Assembly (NCBI RefSeq): GCF_018691265.1
Contig: NW_024881313.1
Coordinates: 38,991,518-39,055,517 of the forward strand
Reading direction: 5' to 3'
DNA: 64,000 nucleotides
DNA from: Tyto alba
Lineage: Eukaryota > Chordata > Aves > Strigiformes > Tytonidae
Below, one piece after another: positions 37,172 through 49,960 of the stretch. The translations under genes and the position numbers were made by a program. The notes under the pieces were generated by a model. That model saw nothing but the letters and a program-made list of their open reading frames with translations, was not told where the DNA came from and searched no databases. How positions within the stretch are numbered: the stretch's first letter is position 1; each line of letters starts with the position of its first letter.

Positions 37172-37984
37172 GTGAGTGGGGTGGGGGTCTTGGCACCCCC
37201 CTGCACCCATCTGCTTCCCTGGCCTTTTGCAGAGCGGTCATCCTGGTGCATCCTTTGCCAGCGGTGAGTTACCACCCCCTCCTCCGAAGTCCAAAAAGAG
37301 CTTGTGGAAGGTAAACACCCAACCAGGCTCAGCTCATCCGTGAAAGTGCGCAGGAGGCAAAGGAAGGTGCTACGTGGTGGTAATTTTATGTACTTGTACT
37401 AGTGAAGCAAACCCTGTCTGCTTCCCGTTGCTGGCCATGGCTTGTCTCTTTGGAGGCTGGAGATGTTCGTTCATGTGTCTGCAGCCACTGGCCATGGTTG
37501 CTCCTCACATCTGCTGGAAGTTGAACTGTTGCTAGAGGGAAAGGTGTCGAAGTTCCCAAAACTGTCCCCCTTTTTTTTTTTTTTTTCCCAATTTTTTTTT
37601 TTTTTTCCTATTTATTATGTCAGCCTTTCAGGAAAGAAGTTGATAAAATGCCTTTTTAAGGGAAATAAGGCAAAATGGGCTGTTCTGTGCTGTCCTGCCG
37701 GGGGGGCAAAGGGGACTCATATCATAGTGCAGAGCAAAACACGCAAATGTTTGTGTCCTTTAACTGCTCTACCCAGGGAAAAGCTCTTTGGATGTGAGTG
37801 GTAGGTAATTCCTACACCCCTTCCCATCAGCTCAGGTAGAGAAAACCAGAAGATGAGAGAGAATATTGGAAGAGCAAATGGTAGTTTTGTCTCATTCCTT
37901 TTGTGCTACCTCATATAGTCCAGTTTCCTGCACCCTCCCAGTAACATCCTGTTTTTATTTCTGGTTGGTATCTAACAGTGCAGT

Positions 37985-38100
37985 GGGACCATTTCACAGA
38001 TAGCTTGCGTGGGTCTTGAGGGCTTTAGTGACTTCCAGAAAGTCCTACACTCAGAAATGGAGCTGGACCTAGAAACCCAGGGTCCGATGTACTCAAAGAT
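37985..38100 (-). mobile_element. MIR-like SINE fragment
   Basis: ACCATTTCACAGATAG, TTTAGTGACTTCCAGAAAGT and AATGGAGCTGGACCTAGAAA followed by CCCAGGGTCC follow the antisense MIR core in order, with several mismatches and small gaps. Confidence 0.45.
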
Positions 38101-40489
38101 AAGAGCAGAGGTTTGCACTCCTTCACTAATTAGTGAGAAGGAGTAATTCAGAAGTGCTGGGGCTTAACTAATGCACTGTCACTGACTGTGGTGGAAACAA
38201 GGAAAGTCCTTATGAAACCCAAGAGGTCTATCCAGAGCTGCAAGACATTTAAAAATATCCCTGCATGCCAGAGGAGTCCCTGGGTTAGTGGTGCCTTGGG
38301 AAAGCCAAGCACTTTCTCATGCTGACACCTGGAGGCCACAGCTTGTTCCTTCAGATGTGCCTGTCCCGGTGGGCAGCCCTCTGCAAGGGGTATTTCAAAG
38401 CAGCCTGAAGTTCAGCTGCCTTAAAACACCATTGAGAGCTGCTCCCCACACCCCTTGTCAAGACCCCGTGTAATAAATGGCAGCTCTGAGGGTTGCAAAG
38501 CTCTGCCTGCTGTCTCATTTTTCTGTGTTTTATGCCCCTGCAACATCTCTGCCCTCCACCGATGCTGTAAATCCTTCAGAGGTTGTTCCTGCAGCATAAC
38601 ACGCTGCCCTGTAAATCTTTCTCCTCCTCTCCGGGAGCTGCTGGTTCCTGGTTCAGCATTGCAGCAAGTGATACCCCAGGGCAAAGGGGCACATGTATCA
38701 CCCACTAAGACACAGCTATTCAAATACGTCAGAGTGGGCTCGCTTCCTTTCCTCCAGGACCGTTGCAGCTTTTTAAGAAGAGGAAAAAAAGGCAACCCCC
38801 CCCCCCCGCTCCATTTCACTTAAGAAAAGTTTCTCCCTCCATTTTTACACTTGGTTACCAGAACAGCCTGGCCGCTGGTTTGCAACTTGGGCTGATGCAG
38901 CCCGTTTCTTAAAATAACAGGGGATTGTTTAAGGGACTTTTTATCCTCTTTGGATACTCGCGAACAATTTTGGAAATGGCTGAAACTGGATAGCTGCGGA
39001 TGGCAGGCTGTCGATGCACTGGGGGTTAGAATGCCTGCATTGATTTAAAGCTCATTATCTTGTTACAAAATATCTCGGTGCAATCAAATAGTGCATGGCA
39101 GAGATGGCTTTAAATCTGGCCAGAGCCAAATGTCACATGGACTTGCTTGGAAGCCGCCTGAGCTGCTTGTGGGCGAGATGATACCCGTGTTGATGGGCAC
39201 CAGGAGTTTGCGAAGCTTCCAGTGATGGAGAATGGGAGGAGTAGGGCCGAAGCTGATGAGGAGGTTGATGGAAGCAGGGGGAGAACCTGGAAAATGAACT
39301 AGTCCTCCTGGCTTTCTATCAGACCTGGTATGTACTGTGGTTGCACGGCACTGAATTTCTACCGAGATTTTGCAACCACTCTGAATTCAGTGCTTCAAAC
39401 CAGGAGGCCGTCAAGCAGGTTGTAGATCTGGGCTATCTGCTCAAGCGGACCACATCCAGGCTGTTTGCTCCTAATTGCAGTGTCCCAGACTCTCAGAGGA
39501 GGGTTTACACGCTCTATTCCATCAAGGACTTTCTGTCAGCACCCTGGTACCTCACCATGTCGTAGCAGAAGCAGTAGCTGTTGGCAAGAGGCCAATTCTA
39601 CAATCTGGGAGCATGAAGGTTTAGGAGCATCTCTCTCTGGCAGCAGTGGCATCCCTCTGACAGACGTGTGGGCAGTCTGACCTAGAGCGTAACCTAGAAA
39701 AAGCTGAACTAGCCTGTAAAAGATGAAAGGTGCTTAGAAGGTATTTTTTGTCTGGAGGAGTTTGGTGGTCTGCATACCCATGAGTTTGTTGTGTCAATTA
39801 AGTAAAGAATTCTCCCACCACCCCCAATGAGAGAATTTGCAATGCTGAAGATGTTTCTGGGGTGTCAGAGGATATGGATTAACTTCACGGAGAAAACTAA
39901 GAGGGGAAAAACACCCCAAAGTTAGTTCCTTAACTCTGACCACCCTGTACAGTATCCTCAGTGAATGTGGAGTTGAGCGTTTTTTATTTTAACCTTCCTT
40001 CCAGTGAGGGAAATGTTCCTGCTCTTTTCCAGGTGCGCAGTGAAACAGACAGGCAATTCATGTATGAAGGTCCTTGGGAAGACCAAACCTCAGTCTTCTG
40101 GACTGGATTTTCATCAGTCTTCTGTTGAAGTTCAGCATCTTGCGCTTGGGAGTGCTTTGGGAAGAACAGGCTCTGGGGATGGGCCAGGGTACTGCCCCAT
40201 GAGCTTGCTTAGACTACCATGAACGTCCCAAGGAACAGTTCCAAAAATGACCTGGCAGTGTCTCTGCATGTCCTTGGTTGACACACGAGCTTACAGATAT
40301 ATCCACTACTGTCACCATCCACTTGTGTTATTTTTGAGTGGGGGATTTCTTGAGTTGGATCCAAAGCTGTTCTGGAATTGCATCTCAAATATGCAGTTGT
40401 TTACGGCTTCCATAGCTGGAGAATGAGAAGCTATATATACTGGCATGTTTGCTTTTTATTTCTGGCTTTTATCATTTGGATCAAAATCA

Positions 40490-40540
40490 TGGATCAAAAT
40501 CTCTCTGGGCCTCAGTTTACCTATTGGGGGGGAGCAAGTG
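40490..40540 (+). mobile_element. Short MIR-like core fragment
   Basis: CTCTCTGGGCCTCAGTTTAC followed by CTATTGGGGGGGAG matches the sense MIR core (CTCTCTGGGCCTCAGTTTCC, then an ATCTGTAAAATGGGG-like end). Only about 45 bases are recognisable. Confidence 0.45.
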
Positions 40541-41173
40541 CTGTTGCATCCCTGCGGGTGAGCATGGAGGTGTAAAAAAAGGTTGTGCATGAAAGGTTTG
40601 AGGTGTAAACTGCTTTTTAAGGCATTTGTATGAGGTGCTGTGTTGGGTGACAGGCTGACTACTGTGTGCTTCTCAGCCCTCAGGTGTCTTCTGTTAACAA
40701 TTTTGTTTGACTGGAGTAGGACTTGGTGATTTTTTTTTTCAGGGTGAGAGGGAAGAACAAGGACTGCTCATGGTTTCTACCCCAACCATCAGACTGGAAG
40801 TCTATGCTGGGTTCCTGCTATTTTGTGTCCCCCTTGGTAGCAGTATTGCTGTACCATGGTGATGATACCTCCGTGGCCTGTCCATCTCTTGCTCACATTT
40901 TTCTGTTTTCAGCCAGAGACTGTCCACAGAGTGACAGTCACAGAGCTGGCCAGATTTCATCTGCATTCCTGAATCCTGGCTCGTGCCACCTCTATCCATC
41001 ATTGCTTGCCCTCTGCTGTGTCCTCTCTACCATCAGTGACGCACGTAGAGCTCGGCATGCTTTGACATCGCTCAAGGTCTTCTCACAACGGGTTTTGCCT
41101 CAGTTTCCTCTTTTTTCTTTCTTTAACCCTTTCTCCAGCTGCAATTAAAGCCACCTCCTCTTCTCTCTTGCAG

Positions 41174-41436
41174 GTTTTAAGGAGACAGCCTTCTTGTACG
41201 CCATCTCCTCCGCGGGGCTGACGCACGCCATGGCCAAGGCGTGTAGTGCGGGGCGGATGGAGCGTTGCACCTGCGATGAGGCCCCTGACCTGGAGAACCG
41301 TGAGGCTTGGCAGTGGGGCGGCTGCGGTGACAACCTGAAATACAGCAACAAGTTTGTCAAGGAGTTCCTGGGGAGGAAGCCCAACAAGGACCTGCGAGCC
41401 AGGGTGGACTTCCACAATAACCTTGTGGGGATGAAG
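41174..41436 (+). CDS. WNT9A: WNT9A coding exon 3 (central Wnt domain)
   Basis: This exon encodes the end of Gly119 through Lys206. Acceptor TTGCAG ends at 41173; donor GTGCGT starts at 41437 (phase 0). It contains the family signature [20 protein letters not shown], then C142, C150, C152 and C169 (WQWGGCGDN), and the basic stretch [17 protein letters not shown] before the junction. The WGGCGDN motif is diagnostic of Wnt proteins. The polypyrimidine tract before the acceptor is good (TTTTTTCTTTCTTTAACCC followed by CTTCTCTCTTG). The exon is 263 bases and intact. Confidence 0.97.
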
Positions 41437-44400
41437 GTGCGTTGCAGATTGCTCAGGGTAGGGGGTTCATGCCTTTGTGGGGGGAATAAGGTGCTGCATT
41501 TCTGTGTCGGATGCAAAAATGCACGGAGTGATCCTTCTGCTGGAGGGGTGGAGTCTCAGTTATGAGACTATGCCCTGGTTCTGTCACTGTGCTTCAAGAG
41601 TTGTGCAAAACTGTTGGAGGGAGACCAGAGGGAAAGAAACGGGACTGTCCAGGTCTAGAAAACGTGGTGGGGACCAGTATTGCTGGCTTTCCACAGGGAG
41701 GAGAGGGTCCTATGCTACAAAGGGATGGAGAGACAGGCTTACACAAGGTAGGACGTGGAGGAAGGGATTTACGCTTCCACAACACAGGTTGAGGGATGTT
41801 TTTCTTGCAGCAGTTTGGTAGAGCATGGACAGTCTAGCATCTCCATAGCCAGGTTTCTTTAAAACTGGCTGGACAAACACCTGGCAGGAAACCAGGATGG
41901 AGATATTACTCTGACCTCGGTTGTAAAATATCCTTTCAGCCTTGTTTTCTGGCAGGAGTCTTCCATATTGCCTAGAGCTTCTGGGTTTGCCCCTGACAGT
42001 GCTTGGGGTAGAGTCCCTTTTTTTTTTTTTTTCTTTTTTTTCTTTTCCCATTCTTGTCTTCTCTGCTGGAGGACTTACTGCTCTTTACCCCATGTTCTTC
42101 CCACGAGGCTTTACCCTCATGCATGGGAGCCTTTCTGCAGGACTGATGTAAAGGACAAAATATCTGCAATTGCTGGGTCATGCCAGCAAGAGAGGGGAAA
42201 GGAAGGGTCTTTCCACCTTCTCCCATAATCTGCTTGGCTTTACCTAGCCTAGAGTTGCTCGAACACGAAAATCCCTCAGACTGGCCAGCACAGGTGCCTA
42301 GGATCAGTGTTTCATTGCGCCAACCTCAGAGGGGGACATACTGTAAGGCTATAAATAGCCATCGAGCCTTGTTATTGTCCGTGTGATTGGATGGAGGGTT
42401 GGGGCTGGGATCGGGGACCTGGGTCTCCAGTTTCCCAGGGAAATGCAGCCCAGCCAGTTGTGCATTCTAGGAATCGCCACCCCAGCTCAGTTGTTCCTGT
42501 GCGTATGCATAAAATGTCATTCCTCGAGACAGAGTTGGGGCATCGGAGAATGCCACCAGCGAGTGCAGGCCAGTGAAAAGTTTCCCCCTCTCCCCACTAC
42601 CAGATGCTCCTAGACAGTGCTGAGATCAGGATTAGAAATATCCTGGATTTAGCTGGTGTCTGGCTTTGGCTGACAGCTTTTCTGCCTCTGGATTAAAAGG
42701 CTCAGAGCCTCTGGACTCCTGTTGCAGCTCTTTGGCGTGTGAAACAGGCTTTGCAGGGTGATGAAATTTGCTTTAATCCTTGTGGTTGGTTGTTCCCGAG
42801 AGCCTGCCCCAACTCCAAAGAGTTGGCCGTGTAGCAGATGGGACTGAAAATGGAGAAAATGGTCCATGGAGGCTGTGATTTCGTGCCGGAGATTTCTGTG
42901 AGATGTCCCAGCTCTCCTCACTTTCCAGAGCCATATAATACAGTGTCATCAAAACCTACAAGTCTGCGGCTTTAGGTGCTGTTGACATGTTTTTGTAACT
43001 CCATGAGTATCTCCCTTCCAGCAGTGGTGGGGCTAAAAAACTTGCCCAAGGGATTTGGTCTAACTACCAGTGCTCTCCACTCCAGTAGCTGCAGTCAGGA
43101 TGCCCATATGGCTACAACCCTGTCTTGGAATTGGGTTAGGTATCCTTATTTGTCATCTCTGCTCTACGCTGTCTCTTCGACTTTGAGCTAAGCAAACTCC
43201 AAGGATGAACTGGGGGGAGTGAATCTCCACTCTCTTCCTTCCCTTTCTTGTCCTGATCCCACTGTGAGTTAGTTCCCAGGGAAGGGGAGATGTCAGGGAC
43301 TCTCTTGCATCCTTGCCTCAACTTTACTTGGCACAGTCAGGCTCTGGTCATTGGCAGTGGTTTCTAAGCACTAGTGTAATATCTGCAGCTAAACAGCTGA
43401 GTAACAGTTGTGACGGTTGTCCAGACACTGAGAGCCCTCATGGCAATCCAAGTCAAAGACCTTTGCTGCAGGTCAGTGATTCGGTGTTCCTATTTTTGTC
43501 CACCCACGCCGTGTCTGTCGAGTTGGTATTGCTGTCTGACAGCTTTCCTTGCCTATTTGCAGCAGCGGTTGAAATGATTTCTCTGTTTATGCTCGTAGAA
43601 TAATTGTACCATAGACTGGTTGTAAGGCAAGCCGAGCAGCCCACCAGATTCACACCACCACCATGAAGCCAAGCAGGGAACAAGTGAAGTGCATGTTGAG
43701 AAGGGAGCTTTTAGGAAGATGGTGGTTTAAGATCAGGAGAGCATACGCCTATCTAGTCAAGATATGTGGACGTAAACCACTGGCACAGTATGGTGTCATT
43801 AAGATGATGATCAGAGATGTTCATCAAAGATGAGGACCCAGGCTGGCTTTGTAATTGCAAGGTCAAAACTTGCAGCACTTGCTTCAGACGTCAGAATATT
43901 CAAACTGATTTGAAGCCTGAGCATTGACCTTTTTGGTGTGGTTGATGGATTGTTTCTGGCATTGCTTACACTCAGGTGTAGATTAATATCAGGTTCAATC
44001 TGCTTCCTTCCTCCTGGTCCCACTGCAAGTGCAGCGCTGGTGGAGGATGAGAGTTGCTCAGCAGGCTGTACTAGATTCCCTTGCTGGATTTATTGATATT
44101 TTCCTTGATGAAAGTAGTGTGTTAAATATGGAACTCAACATGACTACTTTCCTGTAGTCATCTTTCTCCAAAGAAGCTGCCCATCAGGTGCTGCCATATA
44201 GACTTTCCAACTACTGAGTAGCAGGAGATGCTAACCCAGTGGCTATGACAGTCTGAAATCACTTTGAACTAACCTAGTTTGGTTATTTGAACAATAACTC
44301 ATGTGTATTTGATTTGATGTGAATCAGAGGCAATAGAGGAGGAGTACAGATAGACTTAATTTGTGCCATTTTAAAACCGAACAATTTTGAACTGGAGTGC

Positions 44401-44469
44401 TCATTGTATAACTAAGATGCTCTTATGGCCTCTGATGTCCCTGTGAGCTCTGAGAAGATGATTATGGCC

Positions 44470-44600
44470 ATTTCAAGCACACGCTGAGATGCAAACTGAA
44501 TGCCTTTCCTGAGGTTATGCAGCAAGCAGATGATGGAGCAGGAGACTGAAGCCAGCTCTCTTGAATTCCTGCTCAGCACGTGCTGTGTTTCTCCTCTAAC
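44470..44600 (-). mobile_element. MIR-like SINE fragment
   Basis: CTTTCCTGAGGTTATGCAGC, then AAGCAGATGATGGAGCAGGA and GACTGAAGCCAGCTCTCTTG, matches the antisense pattern of MIR (CTTGCCCAAGGTCACACAGC, then a GGCAGAGCTGGGA-like segment). It is more diverged than the copy at 46.5 kb. Confidence 0.5.
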
Positions 44601-46519
44601 CAAATTGCTGATTTTATGTCTGTTAGTGAAGCTATACATGCATGAACCGAAACCTGAACTGGGCTGAGGACGGACAATGAGACTTTCTTTTCCAGCACTT
44701 GGTTTTGTTATGGGAGCTTGCTGTAGTGCCAACTAATGCTGTACTTCCAGTGTATGTATGGATGTCCATGTGTGTGTTCACTGAGGGAGTGGAGGAATAT
44801 CCATTAAAGATATAGCACAAGCTTGGTGGTCTCTGATTCTTAACAACATGTAATCCTTCTCATCTAATTACTCCCGCCCATGGCAAAATGTATAAATAGT
44901 CCCTTGAGACCCAGCAGAAAAAGGACCTGTGCTTAATTGACTGATTTGGCAACCACCCCTATACCCTTCTGGTCAACACAGCAGTTTCTCCATGGTGTCA
45001 CACTAGCAAACAATCTGCGTATTTCTGCAAGGGTGACATTATCCTATCCCGCCTAGTTTTAGTGTCTCTTGGTAGACGTTCTCATTTAGTTATTATTTTA
45101 CTTCTGTTTTTTACAACCTTGATGGGCTGACTGTAATTTTGCTGCCACCAATGAAATAATCACTGAACATGTTGTGCCTGTGATGGCTCACAAAGTTATA
45201 TGATATGACCTCAATCGCTAATGAAAGGGTGAGCTTGTCTAGTGTGAGGATGAGGTAATTAGACCAGGACTTCTCCAGCCTTCTCTTTATTGAAAAGTAG
45301 GAGTTCTGAATAGACCACTTATTAAAAAAGCAATTTCCCTTCCTTTGCCAAATCTACTCTTGCTCATTCAGCTATTCTTTCATCAGAGTCTTGGGTGGAG
45401 AGTGTGTGTGTTGGGGGAATGTGTGTATGTGTTGAGGGGATGGGGGGCGGTGGTGGTGAGAGAAGTCAACTGTATTAAAGCTCAGTTGCTAGCAATGAAG
45501 TTTCTTGGTTATATTAAATGAAGCACAGGCAGCCTTGCTAAAGCTCTCTTCTTCTTTATATCCTCCCCCTTTTTCCCCCCTTGTTCACACAAGTGCAGCC
45601 CTCTTTTGTAACCCATTAATGAAAAGTCGGAATATTAGAGCACTCAATTAGTTCCACTGGGCTTGAGTAAGTGACGTTTTAATTAAATTTGCCCAGTTTC
45701 TCAGCAAAGTATCATTAAACATGACTTTCCAACTCCCTCTCTGGAGCGTTGCTAAGTTTCTTAATCCCAGGAGTGCTGACCTCTTCCAGAGGTATGTCTG
45801 GTCAAGCATGTCTTACAGATCCATGGGGCACTATTAAAGGGGGCTGCTGTTACCCAAGGAAAAAAAAAAAAAAATTGTCATGTTCTCATTCCCTTTTCCT
45901 TTTATCCATCCAGAATGAGGGACACAAGCAAGCCTTTGCCTTCAGGACCCTGAAGTCAGGGGTATAACCACAGTCTCCTTAGGAGCCAAGAGTGTTTAGT
46001 ACAAAAGTACAGGAGGGCAGAAATGGAGAACAAGAAAATTCCTCCCCCCTACACTGGAAGATCTCTCTTTAGGCAGTATCCCCCTATGAAACTGGTTCCC
46101 TTCATGAGGCTTCCTTAATTGTTTTTGCACAGTATAAACACAAATCTTTTGGTCTGTACAGACTACATGCGCATTTCTGAAGGATCCTTGTCACCCTTGT
46201 TGCTGTAGGGTTCAAGTCCAGACCCATCCTGGGACACGTTACACCTGCATCTCTGAAACCACATAGGATGCTCTGGAGAGGATAGTGGGAGGTGCATGGA
46301 CCTTTTCCTTGCTGTTGACTTGCTTGTTTTGGAAGTCCATGCAAGAAATGACTTCTCCCCTTAAGCACTGCTGGCTGGGATCTATCTCAAGAGCTGAGCG
46401 TGCCTCTTGAGCTGGAGGCAGACTCTCCATATCAGGTAGATGTTTGCCCAGCTATCATCTGTCTGAGGAACTTCACGAGCTATCACATAACATGTTATCA
46501 GAGCATACCACCCTCTTCA

Positions 46520-46640
46520 TTTCTGTATCTCCATTTTACAGAGGGGAAAGTGAGACCCAGAAAGATTAAGTGACTTACTAAAGGTCACACACAGGCATAG
46601 CAAAGCAGAGGCTTGCACCCTGGTCTCCTGTTGTAGAGAC
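46520..46640 (-). mobile_element. MIR-like SINE fragment
   Basis: The + strand reads CCATTTTACAGAGGGGAAAG, then TGAGACCCAGAAAGATTAAG, TGACTTACTAAAGGTCACAC and a CAGAGGCTTGCACCCTGGTC tail. This is the reverse complement of the MIR core (tRNA-derived head, GTGTGACC, CTCAGTTTCC and CTGTAAAATGG motifs). Identity looks unusually good for such an old family. Confidence 0.7.
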
Positions 46641-49599
46641 AGTGTTTAGAAGCACTGCCCATCCTGTCTCATATGGTTCCTACTAGCAAACTTGATTCCA
46701 GTCAAGCTCCAGAGTTTAAGAGGCAAGCTTAAATGCTAATCCCTCTGTTTTTCTGCACCCTCAAAAAGTGTAATAATTGCTCTTTTTTGAGACAAATCCA
46801 TACGAGCTTAAATAATGCAGTTGATGCATGGAAGGGAAAAAAAAAAAAGACATAATGCATCCTTCAGGCAGTTTCTTAAGAGGTATGTTTGCATCACACT
46901 TTTACCAATGTACAAATCAAATCTAGCAAATAGCCTCTCTGAATCTAGTTCTTGACTTTGTACGTACAGATCAGTTTGCAGGGCCACCACTAGTATTAAT
47001 TGCTCCAGGTTATGACGGGTAGGAATGCATAAGTATGCCCCCTGGATTTTCCCATCCTTTCAGGCTGAGATTGGCTCAGCCTAAGTCTTTCTCAGGCCTG
47101 GAAATTAACACTCTGGAAAAAATTGCTTGCTGTGTCCCATAAGTAATTGCAATTAGTTGTTTATGTGGAGCTTTCTTAGCATGTGAAGCACACGAGGAAT
47201 ATTGGAGGGGAAAAAAAATGCTTTTAAAGTTCTCAATTTAAAGTGGGGTTATGTTATTCTATGTTGAAGTGTTTGTATTGCATATTTCACTAAAAAGTAA
47301 GTGTTCATATTTTTAAAGAAGGAAGGGTAGTGGAAAGGGAAAACTGTTCTGAAAAGAACGGTTTTGAGAACACTCAAAAGATGGGCTAATTTTAAGAAGA
47401 TAGAAGAAAAAAGGTAAGGAAAAAGAAAACTTTTAACAATTCGTGAAACTTTTGTAATTCAGCCAGTGCTGATGGCCAGTGTTAAGGGACAAGTCTGGTG
47501 GTCTTATTGCTTGGGCACTGTGAAGAAAAGGGGACTGTGGCTGCTGTCCAAACAAGCATTAATACTTGAGTTGAGAGAATAACTAAGCCTATTTAAATTG
47601 AAGTAGGATATGTATATAGAGGATGGAAGAGATTTGATTTGTAAAGAAGCATCCCACAGCCCTTTCTGAAGTAAGACAAGATGAGGGCAGGCTTTTTCCT
47701 GGATGAGCTGACTCCTCTCCCCCAAACCATAGCGAATGGTTTGAAGCCTTGGAGCCGCAGACCAGCCATGACGACAGCGGAGCTATAACCGAGGAATTCC
47801 CACGGCTGTGCGTCCGCTTCGGACTGCTGCTGCCCAGACAAGAGTTGTCTGAAAACCACCGCCAGAGCCCCGTGACCCAGCTGGGAATGAATGGGAATCT
47901 GTCCTCAGCGTTTCGGCTAAAACACTGAGAAATTGTGTGTTGCAGCATGTCTGAGACTGATCATTACGGGGGCACTTAGTCTGAGCTTCGTAGCAAACCA
48001 TTGTTGTGAGGAAGGATTACATGTTGCATAGCAATGCTCTGCTGTGATCCTTTTCCCCCCATGGCTCTTGTAAAGCCATTTGGGCAGGCGGTCCTGCAGT
48101 GCTATCTAATTTCCTCTTAGCAGCAAGCACCAATAAAGACAGTTCAGTCTTGCCCTATCATAATTGTTTTCCTCATTATGCCTTTGTCAGTATTTGGTAT
48201 TCTCACAACAAGAGCAATGGGAGTTTGTGTCCCTAAGTCAAACCAATTTGCTCAAAGAGGTTTATTTTCCTCCCAAACTGCTCTCCTATTTGTGAGACTA
48301 CCAGACCAGGTGGTTGTTCAGAGAAGAGTAGGAGGCCATAATTCCAAGGTGTGATGCTATCCCTGACCCACTAGTTGTCTTTGATTTTGCTTTCACAGTG
48401 GAAGCTCTCTACAGCATATAACACAATAAGGATTCAAATGCACATTTGTGTTGTTACTACAGCTCTGCTGATGTGTGGTAGCTATGGTATTTAGGCCATA
48501 GGGAGCATGAAAAGTTTTGTGCTTTGGATTTAAGCTAATACATTTTGCTTCACATCTATGACAAGATAGAGGCATGCATGTGGCCACTTTGGTCTAGATG
48601 GAATATGATTATTAAATAAGTGGTGAAGCATGTGCATTCAAGAGAGGTTTGAGTCTGTGTAGGATGGAGACGGATCAGGCTCTGAACTGTCATATGCCTT
48701 GAAAATAAACCAGGAGCTACCTATGGCTCTTGAAATAAGCTTGTGTTAAAGTCTTATTCTGCCTTACGTACCCTAGGCTTTTTGGTAATAAAAGCTGTTA
48801 TTCTATCCTGAAAGCCCTTCCAGGTTTGAAAGCATGATCTAGACATTTACCTATTTGTCCCAGGGCCCAGCCAAGAAAGGTTTCTCCAACACTGCTCCAA
48901 GCAACCTGCTGACTCGGATAAGTCTAGCTCTGCTTCCTGGAGGAATGAGGTGGATTTAAGTGTCTCTGACAGGAGCCTCAACAAGAGGATGAAAGTTTTT
49001 GTGGAAGCTGGGGAACGAGATGGGAAACAGAAGGGTTTTGCCAAGATTCATTTTAGCTGGTGGGTGGTTAGGGGCCTGTAGGCAGCAGTTCTTCATCACG
49101 CATCGTCTTGAGTAGCTGCATTGTGACTGACAGCAGCAGGGGAGGCTGGGGAAGAAATTTTTCTAGGATTTTCACTATAGCTGCCTTGTAACATTCTTGA
49201 GCCCTTCCTGGTCCTTCAAGGAGAAGGTTTATGGGGCATTTGAGATGCACCACACTTGCACAGCGGCCATATGAAAATCCACATGTTGGATTTCATGACC
49301 CGGTGCATTCATGAGAAGGGGGACAGTGGAAACCTTTTATGCTTTGGTCCACCAGTACATGACATCTAAGTTGTCCTAGCCACTGCTTAACAAGGAGCTA
49401 GAAGTGGGTCAGGAAAAAAACAAACAAACAAACAGACTGGGATTCATTAGGGGCTCTGTTCATCACTGTTTAAGCCCAGACAAGGATACTGGTATTTGTC
49501 TACCTAAATATATGCATTAGTACCCTTTGAGAGACCTTTATGCTCCTGGAGGGGCAGCTGGTGCTGAAGAACAATGTTTTACAGTACCTTAAATAATGC

Positions 49600-49960
49600 T
49601 AGATGCTAATATTTAGACACTTGAATTCATCCCAGAGGTTGGGATTTTGCTCATAGGTTAAGATATCTAAATTGAGGTGCCTCTGTGAGAGCTGAGTCCC
49701 TAGGCTCCCGTTAGTGAGTAGAGATGTGGTCAGCACAGTTGGAGCCTGGAGAGGTGTTCAGCAGAGTGTATGCAGGTGTCTACTGCACTGCAGGATCCTC
49801 TGCCTGCTTTGGCTCCTCTGAGTCAGATCGGAGTTTAGAGGTGTTTCCCAAATGTAGGCATTTAAACTCAAACGCCTGCCTCAGGTCAACCCCGGATGGA
49901 TGGTGGGATTCAAGTACCTAAACCTACATGCCTATTCCTGCCTGAAGTTCCGCTGCCAAC
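49600..49960. repeat. Candidate ancient interspersed repeat, family unknown
   Basis: Repeated variants of an AGGTGCCT-type word occur in both orientations: AAATTGAGGTGCCTCTGTGA, AAATGTAGGCATTTAAAC, and TGGTGGGATTCAAGTACCTA followed by AACCTACATGCC. This composition recalls an old amniote repeat with 'GGTGGGATTCAC...TAGGTGCCTA' wording. No family is claimed and the edges are uncertain. Confidence 0.35.

Larger units (their letters stand above)
37172..41173 (+). other. WNT9A: WNT9A intron 2: no gene found
   Basis: A 4.0 kb intron with donor GTGAGT and acceptor TTGCAG. It contains two poly-T tracts (37571-37586, 37592-37606), a C13 tract near 38798-38810, and two likely MIR fragments (around 37985-38100 and 40490-40540). 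No alternative exon could be supported; reading through from exon 2 stays open only to about 37314. Confidence 0.7.

Noticed and set aside
39341..39565. 74-codon frame in intron 2 that reads like protein
   Set aside because: No recognised family, no good splice signals around it, and phase does not suggest a WNT9A alternative exon.
41090..41120. CCTCAGTTTCCTC near the exon 3 acceptor as another MIR piece
   Set aside because: Only about 13 bases match and the flanks do not follow MIR; it is better explained as part of the polypyrimidine tract.
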